In this document: positions 1 through 11,155 of the stretch, piece after piece | Position numbering within the stretch: position 1 is the stretch's first letter | Layout of the letters: each line of letters starts with the position of its first letter | Assembly (NCBI GenBank): GCA_037043455.1 | Contig: JAWPHD010000007.1 | Location: 310,001 to 374,000 of the forward strand | DNA length: 64,000 bases | From: Cyrtodaria siliqua | Taxonomy: Eukaryota > Mollusca > Bivalvia > Adapedonta > Hiatellidae | Direction of reading: 5' to 3' | Notes under the pieces: model-generated | The model's database searches: none | What the model was told of the DNA's origin: nothing | What the model saw: the letters and a program-made list of their open reading frames with translations, nothing else | Translations under genes and position numbers: made by a program

Positions 1-905
1 GTTCGTACCCATAGGGATACCAACAATTTGTCTATAAACGGTGGTTCCATACCTGACGAAAATATTATCTAATAGGAAGATGAGTGCTTCACAAACTTCA
101 TAGCAAGTCCACATACTGTATAATTGTCAAAAGTTTGTAAATCACATCACTACAGAAGTCAGGCTGTGATAGTCCTTGTCGCAGAAGAGATCTTAAATTA
201 CTTTAATATTTTAAAAGTAGATCCAGGTTTTTCGAAGTTTATGGTAACAGTAGCCCTAGCTTTTTAATTATACACAGAGTACGGGTATTAAAGTCCTCAA
301 CTCGACTAAAAGCTCTCGAGATAACTAAAAAGTTGCAAAACATAGACCCCATAATAAATAGCCCGAAGAAAATCCCCATCTAAGTGAGGATAATTAACAA
401 TATCAAACCCTGATCTTTTAAGTATTTTTAGAAATATTCTGCAACAAGGACTCTCAAAGACTGACTTCTATGGTGACGTGATGCATCGGAAGTATCGGAT
501 GAAAGACTCAACATGAAATCTCTTTCATAGCAATACAAGAACAAATCTGCAACAACAGGTGCACAGTTCGTACCCTTAGGGATACAAACAATTTATCTAT
601 AAACGGTTGTTCCTTACCTGACGAAAATATTATTTAATAGGAAATGAGTGCTTCACAAACCTTTTGACAAGTCCAAATATTATAATTCTCTAAAATGTCG
701 TTAGTAAAAAACGCTTTAATATTGTTACAGACCAAAAATGCAGTTTTGATCTTTATCGAAAGTTTTTTTGAATAAGAGCAATACGCTTGTCTTTGATAAG
801 GTGATGCGGTAAGGTTGTATATAGTGTAGAAAAGTAAAAAGTACTTTTAGATTTCCCGCCCAGCATCACCAAGTTTTGATCTTGGACAATATAAACCTGC
901 TGGAA
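1..905 (-). mobile_element. Scrambled Naiad-type PLE reverse transcriptase fragments
   Basis: On the minus strand, 1-118 and about 540-850 match the RT region of the better copies at 44.0-44.2 and 60.6-60.9 kb (the stretch ending in the G-I-P-M-G-T-N block). Bases 123-405 match the more C-terminal RT part, ending in the F-Y-G-D-V segment. Bases 411-485 carry that same C-terminal segment on the plus strand. The order is therefore shuffled and one piece is inverted. All reading frames are closed, so this is a dead, rearranged copy. Assignment to the family is firm; the individual breakpoints are approximate. Confidence 0.8.
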
Positions 906-2344
906 GTATTTCATTTCTTAATTTAATACTGAATGATAGCGGCTTACATCGAACATCGAAAAGGAAATTTTTGCCGGATCAGCAGCTCATAATTAATGCT
1001 ATTTTTCCTTATGCATACATCATATTTTGGAGAGGTTTTATGTTTAAGAATGATCATTTCTGCCGCACATTAGAGTGGCGTTGGAAAGTTTTAGATACTC
1101 GGGAGGAAGGTGGGACCCAAATGTACATCCCCTTCTTCTTTTTGTTTGTTACATAATTTAATGAAAACAATATCTAATTTTATTTGTGAGTTAATTAGTG
1201 TTATGCTCTGCCGGTCACAAGCATATGTGTTGGGTCAAAACATTAACTGACACTATATGTGGTGGTAAGTGGGGGAAAAACATACACCAGGCCCACCTCT
1301 GTCAGAGTATTGAGGTATGCCTGCCCTCCCTCTCTCCTCCCATTCCGTTCCTACGGCTATGCACTAATATGTGAAAGTATCATCGAAACAATTTCTAGAC
1401 AATTTACAGAAATAAATAACATTAAGTCATTAAAACTGTACATTTTGAAAAACGTTATTACCTTTAGCGTAGATAGTTGTTAACTTTAGCGTTAACATAA
1501 ATAGTTAGGTCCTTTTACGTTAACATTGTTACCTCTAGCAGAAGAGGTTGTTGATACTTTTAGCGGCATTGATAACTTTAGCGGCGGTTACCTTTAGCAT
1601 TATTACAACTTTCGTAAAAATTTAAGAAAAGTCAGATTCCACCTCATCCTTAAACTTTCAGTTTTACAAAATCACTGTTTTCGACTGAAGTAAACATTGG
1701 AGTAAAAAGGTGGACATGGACCCGAAAGATGTTTCTTGTGCTACGTTTCACGCCAAAAAAGATTTTTAGCGTAATTGGTACAGTTTCTTCATTCCAAAAA
1801 TCAGAATTATATAGTATTTGAAAGGTGTAACTTTCAATCGTCCTCGCCGTTTCCTGATATATGGAAATAAATATATAATCATCTATATTTCCGTGACCTA
1901 CTCGACGAGAGGAACAGAACAATACAACTATAGTATAAGAAAAAAATATTTCAATCAGAAAGTTTTGCTCGATTCATTTTACACGAGCACCATCTTAAGG
2001 TATGGGATTATATAAACATATCTTAGGCGTTTATAACACCCCATATCTTAATTTGGTGCTCTGGTGGTTATAAAGATGTCTGAAGTAATCTGTTTTTTCT
2101 TCAAAATGATAATTAACTCTGACGTGATTATACATTCAAGTGATCCACTTCTTGATTATATAGCCATCCATTCTGTATGTTACATTGCATATGGGTGGCT
2201 AGTTTTAAGATACGAAGTATGTAAATACAGTAATGATGCTCTAAGAAAGTTCCAAGGTATGGGGCGATTATATATATATATTTATATTAGGGTGAGAAAA
2301 TACAAACATCTACAAAATACATTTCAAAAAGCACTGGATCCTCG
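906..2344. other. AT-rich sequence, no gene recognised
   Basis: Short open frames here show no recognisable domain and overlap on both strands. Apart from the irregular repeat at 1455-1610, I see no gene or known element. Confidence 0.6.
1455..1610 (+). repeat. Irregular short-period repeat with TTTAGCG core
   Basis: The word (A/C)CTTTAGCG, or close variants, recurs about every 20-35 bases, mixed with GTTAACATT. A similar array on the opposite strand lies at 34,405-34,570. Confidence 0.55.
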
Positions 2345-2560
2345 AGGGGATACGAAAATGCTGGAATAAATTTATAGATGGGGAAAAAAACATTTATACA
2401 GTGTTACAGTTTATAAAAACCCAAGCGTTTTCGGCTTACGCCTTCATCAGGGGTACACAAACACGAAAATAACAAACACGAACAAAAAACACTAACATAC
2501 ACGGCAATTTAAATAAAACTCTTTAAAAAACAACTTATCGTTTGGCAGTGTTGCAGAAAC
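2345..2560 (-). mobile_element. Possible PLE pseudo-LTR remnant with hammerhead-like motif
   Basis: The stretch holds a hammerhead-ribozyme-like core on the minus strand (2418-2456), followed by A-rich sequence on the plus strand. Canonical PLEs of the Penelope, Poseidon, Neptune and Nematis type carry such motifs in their pseudo-LTRs, whereas Naiad-type PLEs are reported to lack them. This is therefore probably the footprint of a different PLE. No coding part of that element is visible nearby. Confidence 0.45.
2418..2456 (-). ncRNA. Hammerhead-ribozyme-like motif
   Basis: Read on the minus strand, the conserved CTGATGA is followed by stem II (GGC-GTAA-GCC) and then GAAA. The next bases, ACGCTTGGGT, include GGGT, which can pair with ACCC just upstream of CTGATGA to form stem I. 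The core is complete, but stem III is very short and imperfect here, as in minimal PLE hammerheads that are thought to act as dimers. Activity of this copy is doubtful. Confidence 0.5.
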
Positions 2561-4776
2561 TGGTTACTTTGAATAAACACTCTGGAGCCAAATGTGATAC
2601 TAATAAAATAACATATCTGGTTGGATGAGAGTAAAACTGTACCTTGACATTTAGTTATTGTCGCAAAATGACCCTAGTGGTTCGGGCTAACTCAGGAAAG
2701 AATCAATGAAGGTGAATGCATTTACATAAGTTTAATGCAACTTTTAAAATATGATAAATTTATATATATACAATTATCTAAAAAAACAAGCGAATACACA
2801 GATGGAATATGAAAAGAATGTTCTCATGAACGTTTAAGACGTTCTTAGTATTGTAACAAATACTGAATTATACGATACTAAAGTGTTGTTAAAGTTATAA
2901 CAAAGTTGATCTATGATCTAGTGCGATAACTGTGATGCGCGTAATATCATTACCCAAACAAATCATTATTCAATAAATATATGTAAGCTGTACTAATGAT
3001 GAGTAGCAATGTTTACATATTCTATAATGCCATGTATACGCCATATACGTCGCTGTTAATCAATGTAATATGCAACGTTATCAAATCACTCGTATATTAC
3101 ACTCACTGAGTTATGCATGCACACATGTATGTCACCTAATGCCCACATTATACACTATGCATACGCATTAACTGATGTTAACAATCATGTATTACAATAA
3201 CTGAGTTATACGCCAACGTTAACTAATGTACCTATTATACAACGTTATCAAATTAATATTGTTTTACAATTAATGATCAATTACAATAATTACATCTAAT
3301 AAAGTAACTTCAAAATCATATGCTAGTCTCAAGTTAATGTTTGAGAAACATCAAAGCTAACCGGATGTCGTAACCGCCAATTAAGATGGCGCCGCCCACT
3401 GAATACAAATGTACGATAAAAGTTAATAAAATAAATACTGACCACATATTGCCTGTGAAATTCGCCGTCCAACTCCTGCTCCAAACAAAGCAACTATCAA
3501 GCAATCCCGGCCAGAACTAGGAGAAAATGGGCTTCATAGCAAACGTTACGCCCAAACCATTATTTACCCCTTTCAGCCCGTGACAAACGTGGCTAAATCT
3601 GCGGTATTGAATCTACACGAAAGGCCCCTTACACATTTTTGCCGTTTAAGGAAGATAGACCTATACGTTTACATGCATTAGCATAAAACTAAACTTATGA
3701 CACGGCCTCTCTGTCGGCCACTTAAAATGTGCACGCTTTTACGTGTAATATGAATACATCATGGATATTATGAATTTGTTTCAACTCAACAATAGATTAG
3801 GGTGTAACTAACAGCTTACAAGAGCTATGTACGACCAATACGCTCTACCCGTGACATTTTGTGACAGTTATGAAGAGAGCGGTAGTGAAGTTTGCTAGCT
3901 ACCGCTCACGCCCTCTAGCATCGAAGCTATTTTTGTTTCAGGAAGCGTTACATTATTACAGTACGACTTTATTTTCTATAGTTTAGGTCGAAGTAGCCAC
4001 ATTTTACAGACCATTATTATTTAATTTCCATGTAAGATAGGAATAACAGACAAGGATTTCGTGACAATTTAGGTTAAAGGTACACTTGCCAATATTATTT
4101 GGACTTTATTCCTATATCGGATTTTAAAGAAATACTGGATCTAATTCATATGTTTTCTGTACCTGAATAATTTTCATTGTTCTATCTGAACTAATTTGTA
4201 GATTATATTTTAAAAATTGTGGTTGCTGGTTTTGCATTTTCTTTCTTGTGACATTTTACTCGCAAAAAATTCCATATACAGTCATGACGACTTTAAAATG
4301 TAACTGACCTAAAAACAACAACAATACGAGTCGATTACTCACCAAGGGCAATTTACTTATGAAGCTTGGATAGTGTGGGTGTTACAGTGATAGTTATCGC
4401 GCGGACCATGTCTTCGCATTATGTGACTTATTTTGTCGCACAACGCGTTATGTTTCGTATATAGCTTTTCATTATGTTTTTAACGCGTTATGTGAAAAGA
4501 AGAAGTTACATTAGACGAATGATGCATGTCCTCTATTCATAATTAGGAAATCTTAATCTTCGTAAGTTTGGATGACGAGTATATATAAATCGTCACCAAG
4601 GACTTCCTTAAATGGCTTCTTTGCTTGTATGTATACTCACATTCACCGACTGTTTGAAGAATACTTAAACAGTAGTAACTGCTTAGGAACTAGGAATCAA
4701 GAAATAACTTCACATATAGCAATTAGAGAGTAATCCATGATAAATGCATGACTATGAAGAAAAGTATGTTAAGCAA
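2561..4776. other. AT-rich intergenic sequence with short scattered repeats
   Basis: No gene is recognised. Short words such as CAACGTTATCAAAT and ACTGAGTTAT recur at 3050-3250. AACGCGTTATGT recurs at 4440-4500 and again near 4990 and 5340. A partial copy of the hairpin-rich repeat lies at 3866-3932. A CpG-containing AAGATGGCGCCGCC at about 3382 resembles a YY1-type site. Confidence 0.5.
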
Positions 4777-5400
4777 GCATTATTTAGTACATACGGCATG
4801 GTATTTCTCCAGAATACTCAAATGTATCCACTGGTATAGCAAGTAATTAGGCAGTACTAACTTCTACTAAATTAGATATGAGTAAATGGTGGTATTTGGT
4901 AAAAAGACGGACGATAGACACATCTCTCATGTTGCCTAGACACTATCACTTTCACGAAATATAACTGAACATCGTAATAGCACCAGTCACATAACGCGTT
5001 GAAAAAAATGGAATAGCTATATATCATGTATATACGACGCATTGCGAACATTATTTTGTACATACGGCATTATTTAGTACATGCGGGCATTATTTAGTGC
5101 ATACGGCATTATTTAGTACATGCGAGCATTATTTAGTACATACGGCATGGTATTTCTCCTGTATACTCAAATGTATCCACTGGTATAGCAGGTAATTAGG
5201 CAGTACTAACTTCTACTAAATTAGATATGAGTAAATGGTGGTATTTGGTAAAAAGACGGACGATAGACACATCTCTCATGTTGCCTAGACACTATCACTT
5301 TCACGAAATATAACTGAACATCGTAATAGCACCAGTCACATAACGTGTTGAAAAAATGGAATAGCTATATATCATGTATATACGACGCATTGCAGGACTA
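4777..5400 (+). repeat. Tandem duplication (349-bp spacing) with 19-20-bp inner repeats
   Basis: A segment of roughly 275 bp at 4780-5055 recurs at 5128-5395 with only a few differences, mainly a one-base change in an A run and AACGCGTT versus AACGTGTT. Between and at the edge of the copies, the unit GGCATTATTTAGTACATAC is repeated about five times. The close match points to a recent local duplication seeded by the short repeat. Confidence 0.85.
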
Positions 5401-5639
5401 GTCATATAATGCGTAGAAAATCACGATGTATTATATGACCTAACGTGGTATATGACAAACAAGTGTTTCGACGCATACATCTCCCCGCGAATTACTCTCC
5501 GCGACAGCTCTATGCATAGCTATGTATAATCAATTTAAAATTGGAGCTCTATGCGTAAAGGATGTATATACCTTTTCTTGAGTATCGCTTAAAGTGACAC
5601 ATGATACTCCATATGTACTTTACTTCAATTAGCTGACAT

Positions 5640-6230
5640 GAGTTAAAGGCGAGGTACTGTAATCAGACTTTGTCTGTCGCCATTCCGTCCGTCCGTCCGT
5701 CTGTTCGTAATCAATCTGTAGGTATGTCGAAATCAAGCTTGTTTGCAAAATAAAACTTAATTGTTATACTCTCGTTTGAAACGTCTGTCTCTGTCCGTCC
5801 GTTCTCCCGTTAACAATTTGAATTCAACATGAAAAAGCATACTGCACAAGGGACAAGAATGATCCGATGATCCGTATTGTGTTGAGATCACTAAGGCATA
5901 GGTCACGGTGACCCGACACACATTTAAAACAACTCAAGTACTTTTCTACCTAGGAGCCACAGACTAGCAAAGAAACAAGAATGTTTTTGACAACTTGTTT
6001 ATGAGATCAGCGTAGTCAAAGGTTAAGGTCAAAGCGACTCGACATATACCAACGGCCGCTACGCTATAACTCGGGTACCTTCCAACCTAGGTTCTTGCAA
6101 ATTCATAGAAAGATTGCCCATGTCAACTTCACGGTGACCCGGCGGAGATAACGGCTTCCGCGCTATTATTCGACTACATTCATTAGGGGAGCAGACAAGT
6201 CATTTCACGTGCTTGGACCGCATAACTCAA
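5640..6230. repeat. Decayed dispersed repeat with GTCC run and GGTCACGGTGACC words
   Basis: The start (5675-5705) has a (GTCC)n run. The rest contains repeated variants of GGTCACGGTGACCCG, in a style common in mollusc interspersed repeats. A related-looking stretch occurs at 56,640-56,905. No coding frame is visible. Confidence 0.4.
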
Positions 6231-6660
6231 ACATAAATAATTGGTGTTGGAGGCAACGTAGTTCCCATTTTGCAAGCACGTGCAGATGCGCGGATTTTAT
6301 AGTACTCTTTTTAGAACCACTAGTTTAAAGCTTATACTAGATGGCAAAGAAAACAAATTATATCAGAAGTCAGTTATTATGTCGGAGATTCATCAAACAA
6401 TCGTGTTGACAGGTTTTATTGAGATATCATAGTCGGAAATCGCGATACAAATGCGAAGATCGAAAAAAACTAATTTGTGTTTTCTTCGAAATTGCCAATG
6501 TTTCAAAACGGGTACAAAAATTGTATATTTTTAAATATTGTTGAAATTGCCAGGAGTCGAAGATCATAACCTGTTCTACCTTTTTTGAAAATTTCTTATT
6601 TTTTCGTGAATATGCATTTTGCGTGCCCGTTTTGAAAGTTGGTACCTGCATTTCACTCTT
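6231..6660. other. AT-rich stretch, nothing recognised
   Basis: Open frames occur only on the minus strand and are low-complexity. No domain or repeat family was identified. Confidence 0.5.
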
Positions 6661-7130
6661 TCAGAGGCTATTCAAAATGGCGGCGACACAGAAAAACACC
6701 CAGCCAAGGGCCAGTCAGTCGCACGCCATAAACCCTCACTTCTCCCTGGACAAGTTCGCACTGTCACTAAAACTAAATTGTGAATTGAACTGAACTGCTG
6801 TATTTCCATTGCCACAGTCCAAACAATGTGCTAAAAATAGCTCACACACACGGTGTACACGGTGTATTCAAAAATCAAATTATGCAGATGCATGCATACT
6901 GAGTTACACACATAGACATTTGTACAGGAGTGGCATTAAGTTGTTAGGCCTTTATCGAAACAGTGATCGTATATAATTCCAAGTTTTACATGACTGACTT
7001 GAGTGAGTGCGTAATTTACAATATATCTATCATCTATGTCGGAGAATTAGTGAAACACACCAAGCTGGCAAGCAAATGAAATGGGTCATGGCATGGATTG
7101 TCTGTACCCTGTGTAGGGATTTGTGTAAGT
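6661..7130 (+). other. Candidate first exon or non-coding transcript start with 38-codon ORF
   Basis: The sequence CAAAATGGCGGCGAC at 6673-6687 looks like a YY1-type promoter element and also provides an ATG in good context. That ATG opens a 38-codon frame (6677-6793) in a locally GC-richer stretch. A consensus splice donor GTAAGT follows at 7125. Pyrimidine-rich acceptors ending in CAG are at about 7452 and 8674. This could be a spliced non-coding RNA or a short 5' exon. The peptide resembles nothing I know, and splice-like words arise by chance, so this is only a lead. Confidence 0.15.
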
Positions 7131-7796
7131 AAATACACTTTTAATTACTGTACTGTAGTGTAGGACAAGTGTTTAACATTGAAACATGTGAAATGGTGGT
7201 GGTTCATATATATTAACTTAATTCTGATCATTTTTAGAACACATGAGTGATGAATGATTGATGAAAATGTAAGCCTTGAAAATACTACTTATTCATGAAT
7301 GCCAGTCTTACATTTTGCCATTTTGGACAGTGGCCAGAAAGTCCAGTTGTGTTTTAAGAAAACTTTTATGGAAAGCTGGCATTGATAGCATTACAAAAGT
7401 TGAACATAGTTATTAATATTAAAATTAAATGGAACAATATGTTATTTTTCAGGTCTGTTTAAATGAGGCAGTGTCAGTGTGCATTGTGTTACCACAGCCT
7501 GTTCCCAGCCTCACAGTAATCTGTATAACTACATCAAGAGCCTTGTGTAAGCCAGGTTAGCACAGTTTCAAAAAATCTATGAATTTATCAATGTATATAT
7601 GTGGCATTGTGGACCTGCACTTAGTCTCAGACTTCTTATACTAAAAATAAAAAAATGAATAAATGGTGTTTTACAGCACATCGATACATAAATAGGTCAT
7701 ATTGTCCATAGTACGGATGTAAAATGAATCGAACAAGATAAAAACATCCTTGTATTACATCTAAAATATTAAACTTAACCAGGACCCTGACTTAAC
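7131..7796. other. No gene recognised
   Basis: Apart from the possible acceptor at 7452 and a possible exon to about 7546, I see nothing identifiable. Confidence 0.5.
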
Positions 7797-8115
7797 ATAA
7801 TGTGCTGGCATTGACCCAGCGATAGCATGGCGGACGATAATAATCTGGAGCTTTCGGGTTCAAGTCACACATGCACCACTGAGTTTCGTCTTTGTTTTCG
7901 GGCAATACACCACCTTCACTCAGCCTCGTTTGTTGTCCAGATTGGGATTGAAACTGGGGGTTCTCTATCCTTCGAGCACCATAAAGAACCATAGAAATAT
8001 ATCCATTAGTAAGAATAAGGCAGGTTCTCAAATTCCTATCATATGTGTCCTCCTTCCCCTCTCTCTGGGGCGGCTCTAAATAAGGTATACCGGTAAAGTT
8101 TTGGTCAGCCGAAAA
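7797..8115 (+). mobile_element. tRNA-derived SINE, family B
   Basis: A decayed tRNA-like head with a box-B-like GGGTTCAAGTC (about 7857) is followed by CACTGAGTTTCGTC and GGGCAATACAC. The body has AAAGAACCATAG and ends in CCCCTCTCTCTGGGGCGGCT followed by CTAAATAA. The same order of blocks occurs at 10,205-10,535 (minus), 12,985-13,225 (plus) and 56,165-56,390 (plus). Confidence 0.7.
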
Positions 8116-8154
8116 CATTTTTTTTTTTAATTCATCTTACATGTAACATTTTTT

Positions 8155-8672
8155 TCTAAAATCACTATTCATCTACATATTTCAATTCTACAACTTGTTA
8201 ACTATTTAAGTTGAAACGAAATCTGGTTACGGTAAACAAAAGATGTATCATTTTTTTAATTTTCCTATGTGCCCTTCCCCTCTCTCAAGGGCGGCTCTAA
8301 ATGACATATGTGTTGTTGATCCAACTTAGGGCAGAGTTATTTTGGTGTTTTTTTTCGGTTCTTAGACCCTCCGACCCAATTTTTGTAAGGGCTTTTTTTA
8401 ACACAAAAAACTGGTAAGCAAAGTAACCGGTGATATTTTGGTCCTGCATTTGAAACCACCAGTGATCATGTTTAAAAATTAAAGTAAAATTAGAAGTTTT
8501 ATAGGTTTTTTTCTGGTCATTGTTTCCACCATGTTCTGTTCAATTTATATTCTTATAAAAAAAGTTCTATAGTCACGTTTTATTCATCTATTTCAACTCA
8601 CCAACTTGTTACCTATTTAAGTTGAAAGAAAAATATGTATGGTTAAACAGAATCTGTATCATTTTTATTTTC
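8155..8672 (+). repeat. Pair of ~110-bp direct repeats
   Basis: Bases 8157-8262 and 8568-8668 match loosely along their length, sharing ATTTAAGTTGAAA, ATTCATCTA and CTGTATCATTTTT-like words. A SINE-B tail fragment (8268-8300) sits after the first copy. Confidence 0.55.
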
Positions 8673-8905
8673 AGAGTCCCTGATGTCCTGAGATGCTGGG
8701 AAACTGTACTGAAGTCACAAAATATGGGAGGATTTTATTGAAACGAGTGTCTAGTCACATATATATTATAATACATTTTTACAACATTATCAACCGAATC
8801 AGAAATACTTAAACGAACAAGAATATAATAATGCGACGGTGTACAATATTATTACTATTTTTTTTTGAATCATGAATACCTCATACGGACAGTACTAGCA
8901 TCAAC
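8673..8905. other. No feature recognised
   Basis: AT-rich sequence leading up to the inverted repeat. Confidence 0.5.
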
Positions 8906-9224
8906 TTCAAGAAAAATATGTCTAGTAACATTTGTGACTTGAGGGAATAAGGTTATTTGGACCCACTAATTTAGAAATTCCCAGGATCACCAGTTCAGCA
9001 AAATATCATATCAACATACATGTCTGACTGTTGACAGAGGTGGATCGATGGCGACTTTAACTGGACAGTTCATTGGAGTGGCTCAAAATAAGGGCCAATA
9101 CGAAAATATAAATGTGTTTCTGTTAATCTGACCGACCATGCCCAATTTCTTTATTGGATTAAAATGATGTTTTCTGAATTTTATTGGATTATTAAGTTTG
9201 TGGAATAACAGATGGCAGGAGGTG

Positions 9225-9345
9225 TATGTTACTGGTTCTACCCAGAAAAGTGGGTGGTCTGTCTCCGCCAAAAAAACAACAAACTATACATGTATATATA
9301 TAACCCCTCATATGTTGAAAATGATTTGCACCATATAAACAATAC
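9225..9345 (+). mobile_element. SINE-A 3' portion
   Basis: GGTTCTACCCAGAAAAGTGG and GTCTGTCTCCGCC match the conserved central/3' block of SINE-A copies at 24.3 and 25.5 kb. The mirrored copy is at 15,395-15,540. The tRNA head is missing. Confidence 0.65.
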
Positions 9346-9368
9346 AGGTGGAGAGGTGCGCATATTAA

Positions 9369-9516
9369 AGGGACGTGCAGCAATCTTCTTTTTTTTTAAA
9401 CGCCAAAATGTTATAATTTAAATATATGCAAGCGTGTGTAAAATCAATTCTTGATTAATCAATCGAGGTGCAGATTTTAATGCTTGATAAATACTTGATA
9501 AATGCTGTGTGTCCCT
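9369..9516 (+). mobile_element. Short MITE, TTAA target site, AGGGAC terminal repeats
   Basis: It is flanked by TTAA at 9365-9368 and 9517-9520. The ends are AGGGACGTGC and, inverted, AGGGACACAC. The size (148 bp) and TTAA duplication suit a Kolobok- or piggyBac-type non-autonomous element. The mirrored copy is at 15,212-15,367, so the insertion predates the inverted duplication. Confidence 0.75.
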
Positions 9517-9539
9517 TTAATAAATAAAAACAATTATTG

Positions 9540-9770
9540 TATGATGCAATTCGAATGGTGAGGCGGCATATGGTGTTAGTTATCTGTGCGTCTATATCCT
9601 TCCACAGTTTTTAACCAATCTTTTCGAAACTTTACATGATCTTTATCTATAGCATATCGATTTTGCATCAAAATAAAATTTATTTATGAATATATATTCT
9701 TGCATTGTACAATTTTCCACGGATTGTTTTCAGTGCGATCATTCAAGTCCCATGGACATATTGAGTAATG
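9540..9770 (-). repeat. Dispersed repeat family D
   Basis: It shares CATGGACATATT-like, TTTCCAC-GATTGTTTTCAG and GTTTCGAAAC-like words (opposite orientation) with 14,795-15,000 and 20,600-20,880. It is non-coding. Confidence 0.55.
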
Positions 9771-9824
9771 GAGATGTTCGGTTGCCTTTTTTATATTTGT
9801 ATACATTCTCATTTTCACCTCTCA

Positions 9825-9935
9825 CCGCTGCGGGTTCAATTCCCACTGGGAGCTCAACTTGTAGGTGAGAAAGTGTTGATTGATTCTTACAGATAGCAGA
9901 AAGTACACAGTACTGGTTCTACCCAGGAAATATGG
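9825..9935 (+). mobile_element. SINE-A fragment with tRNA box B
   Basis: A GGTTCAATTCCCACTGGGAG box-B region is followed by GTAGGTGAGAAAGTG and GGTTCTACCCAGGAAA. This order matches the SINE-A copies at 24.3-25.7 kb. The mirrored copy in the other arm is at 13,440-13,560. Confidence 0.65.
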
Positions 9936-10204
9936 CCTAAAATGTGCTATAATGACATAAAACACAATTCAACCTTAAAAATATAAAGTAAAAAAATGGC
10001 CTTCTTTACTTTCCGTCGATGCTATCAGTATGAGTATTACGGCAGTGTTTCTGTCTGATAAAAAATTCATCTTAGGTTTCAACCGACAAATGGTCTATAT
10101 TCAAACTAATACAAGTAAGATGGGACCCTCAAACCCTTTTATGTGTGGGTGATATATTCCACGGTTGATTCATGATACTAGCATGGGACAGCTACAGTAC
10201 ATAT

Positions 10205-10535
10205 GACAGTGCTGAGTGCAGTTGCGGATGAATTCATTTGAATATTTAACGGCTCATCAACACAGTACAGGTTATTTAGAGCCGCCCCAGAGAGAGGGGA
10301 AGGATACATAGGAACCCGGGAACTTATTACCCTGCTCTTATTATCGAATAGATTCCTATGGTTCTTTAACATGCTCGGATGATAGACCTATACGCGGGAC
10401 CACCCGGTTTACGTCCCCATCCGACGGACGAGGCTAAGGGAAAGTGTCTTGCCCAAGAACTGAACACACCGACAAAACTCAGTGGCACCACCTCCGGTTA
10501 CAAATCCGCTGCGCTACTGACTGCGCCAAGTTGCG
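10205..10535 (-). mobile_element. SINE-B, nearly complete
   Basis: Read on the minus strand, a tRNA-like head (GCGCAGTCAGTAGCGCAGCG) is followed by a CACTGAGTTTTGTCGG block and CCGTCGGATGGGGACGTAAA. The copy ends with CCCCAGAGAGAGG-type sequence and CTAAATAACC. Its partner in the other arm is at 12,985-13,225. Confidence 0.75.
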
Positions 10536-10604
10536 GATGACAATTAGACACTGGATAGTCTAGTCAAAAACACAGCAACAAATATATTATCTGAATATGT
10601 TTAA

Positions 10605-11155
10605 AGAGGCTCTACCTATATCTTTTTGTCCACCAATTGATATAAACTTTACTTAATCATAAAGAGGACTATGAAAAAGGTAAATGGCAATAATTTCACC
10701 CCATGTAATATGCGTTTTGCTGGGGAAAAAACAGGATTGAAAAGATCGGATTTTTGAAATTGTATTCGTAATTGTTTTAGACAAGCCGATTGCTGAGCTT
10801 TTCCGATCTTATTCGTTTACAATCGGAACTGCCTTATCTGATTGGCGAAGAGTTCCGATCGATTCGTTTACTATCGGAACTGCCCCGAATAGTTTGTTTT
10901 CGTTCAACTGAATCGCATTGCCCATGTCCGAGAAAATCGTAAAAACTCGTACTTCTCCAGCATGAATAAACGGCAGGGCAGCATTTTATTCAAGATATTG
11001 TTTTGATCATAATTAATATAAATTTACAGAACTTGAATACGAACCATGTTTCTTCTTAGAATACTCATAAAATAGCTTTGTATACATATAAATGCAGTAA
11101 TATTGCGTATTTAATATTTTACATTAAAAATCGCGTAGATATAGGTAGTGCCTCT
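10605..11155. mobile_element. 551-bp TTAA-flanked MITE, arm-specific
   Basis: The terminal inverted repeats read AGAGGCTCTACCTATATCT and AGAGGCACTACCTATATCT, and TTAA lies at 10,601-10,604 and 11,156-11,159. The opposite arm lacks the element, having an uninterrupted match around 12,905-12,935. It therefore inserted after the inverted duplication. Inside, ATCGGAACTGCC and its inverse recur (10,740-10,910), giving hairpin potential. No transposase ORF is present. Confidence 0.85.

Noticed and set aside
4870..5063. 63-codon minus-strand frame
   Set aside because: Lies in the duplicated AT-rich segment; not preserved as a frame in the second copy and has no domain.
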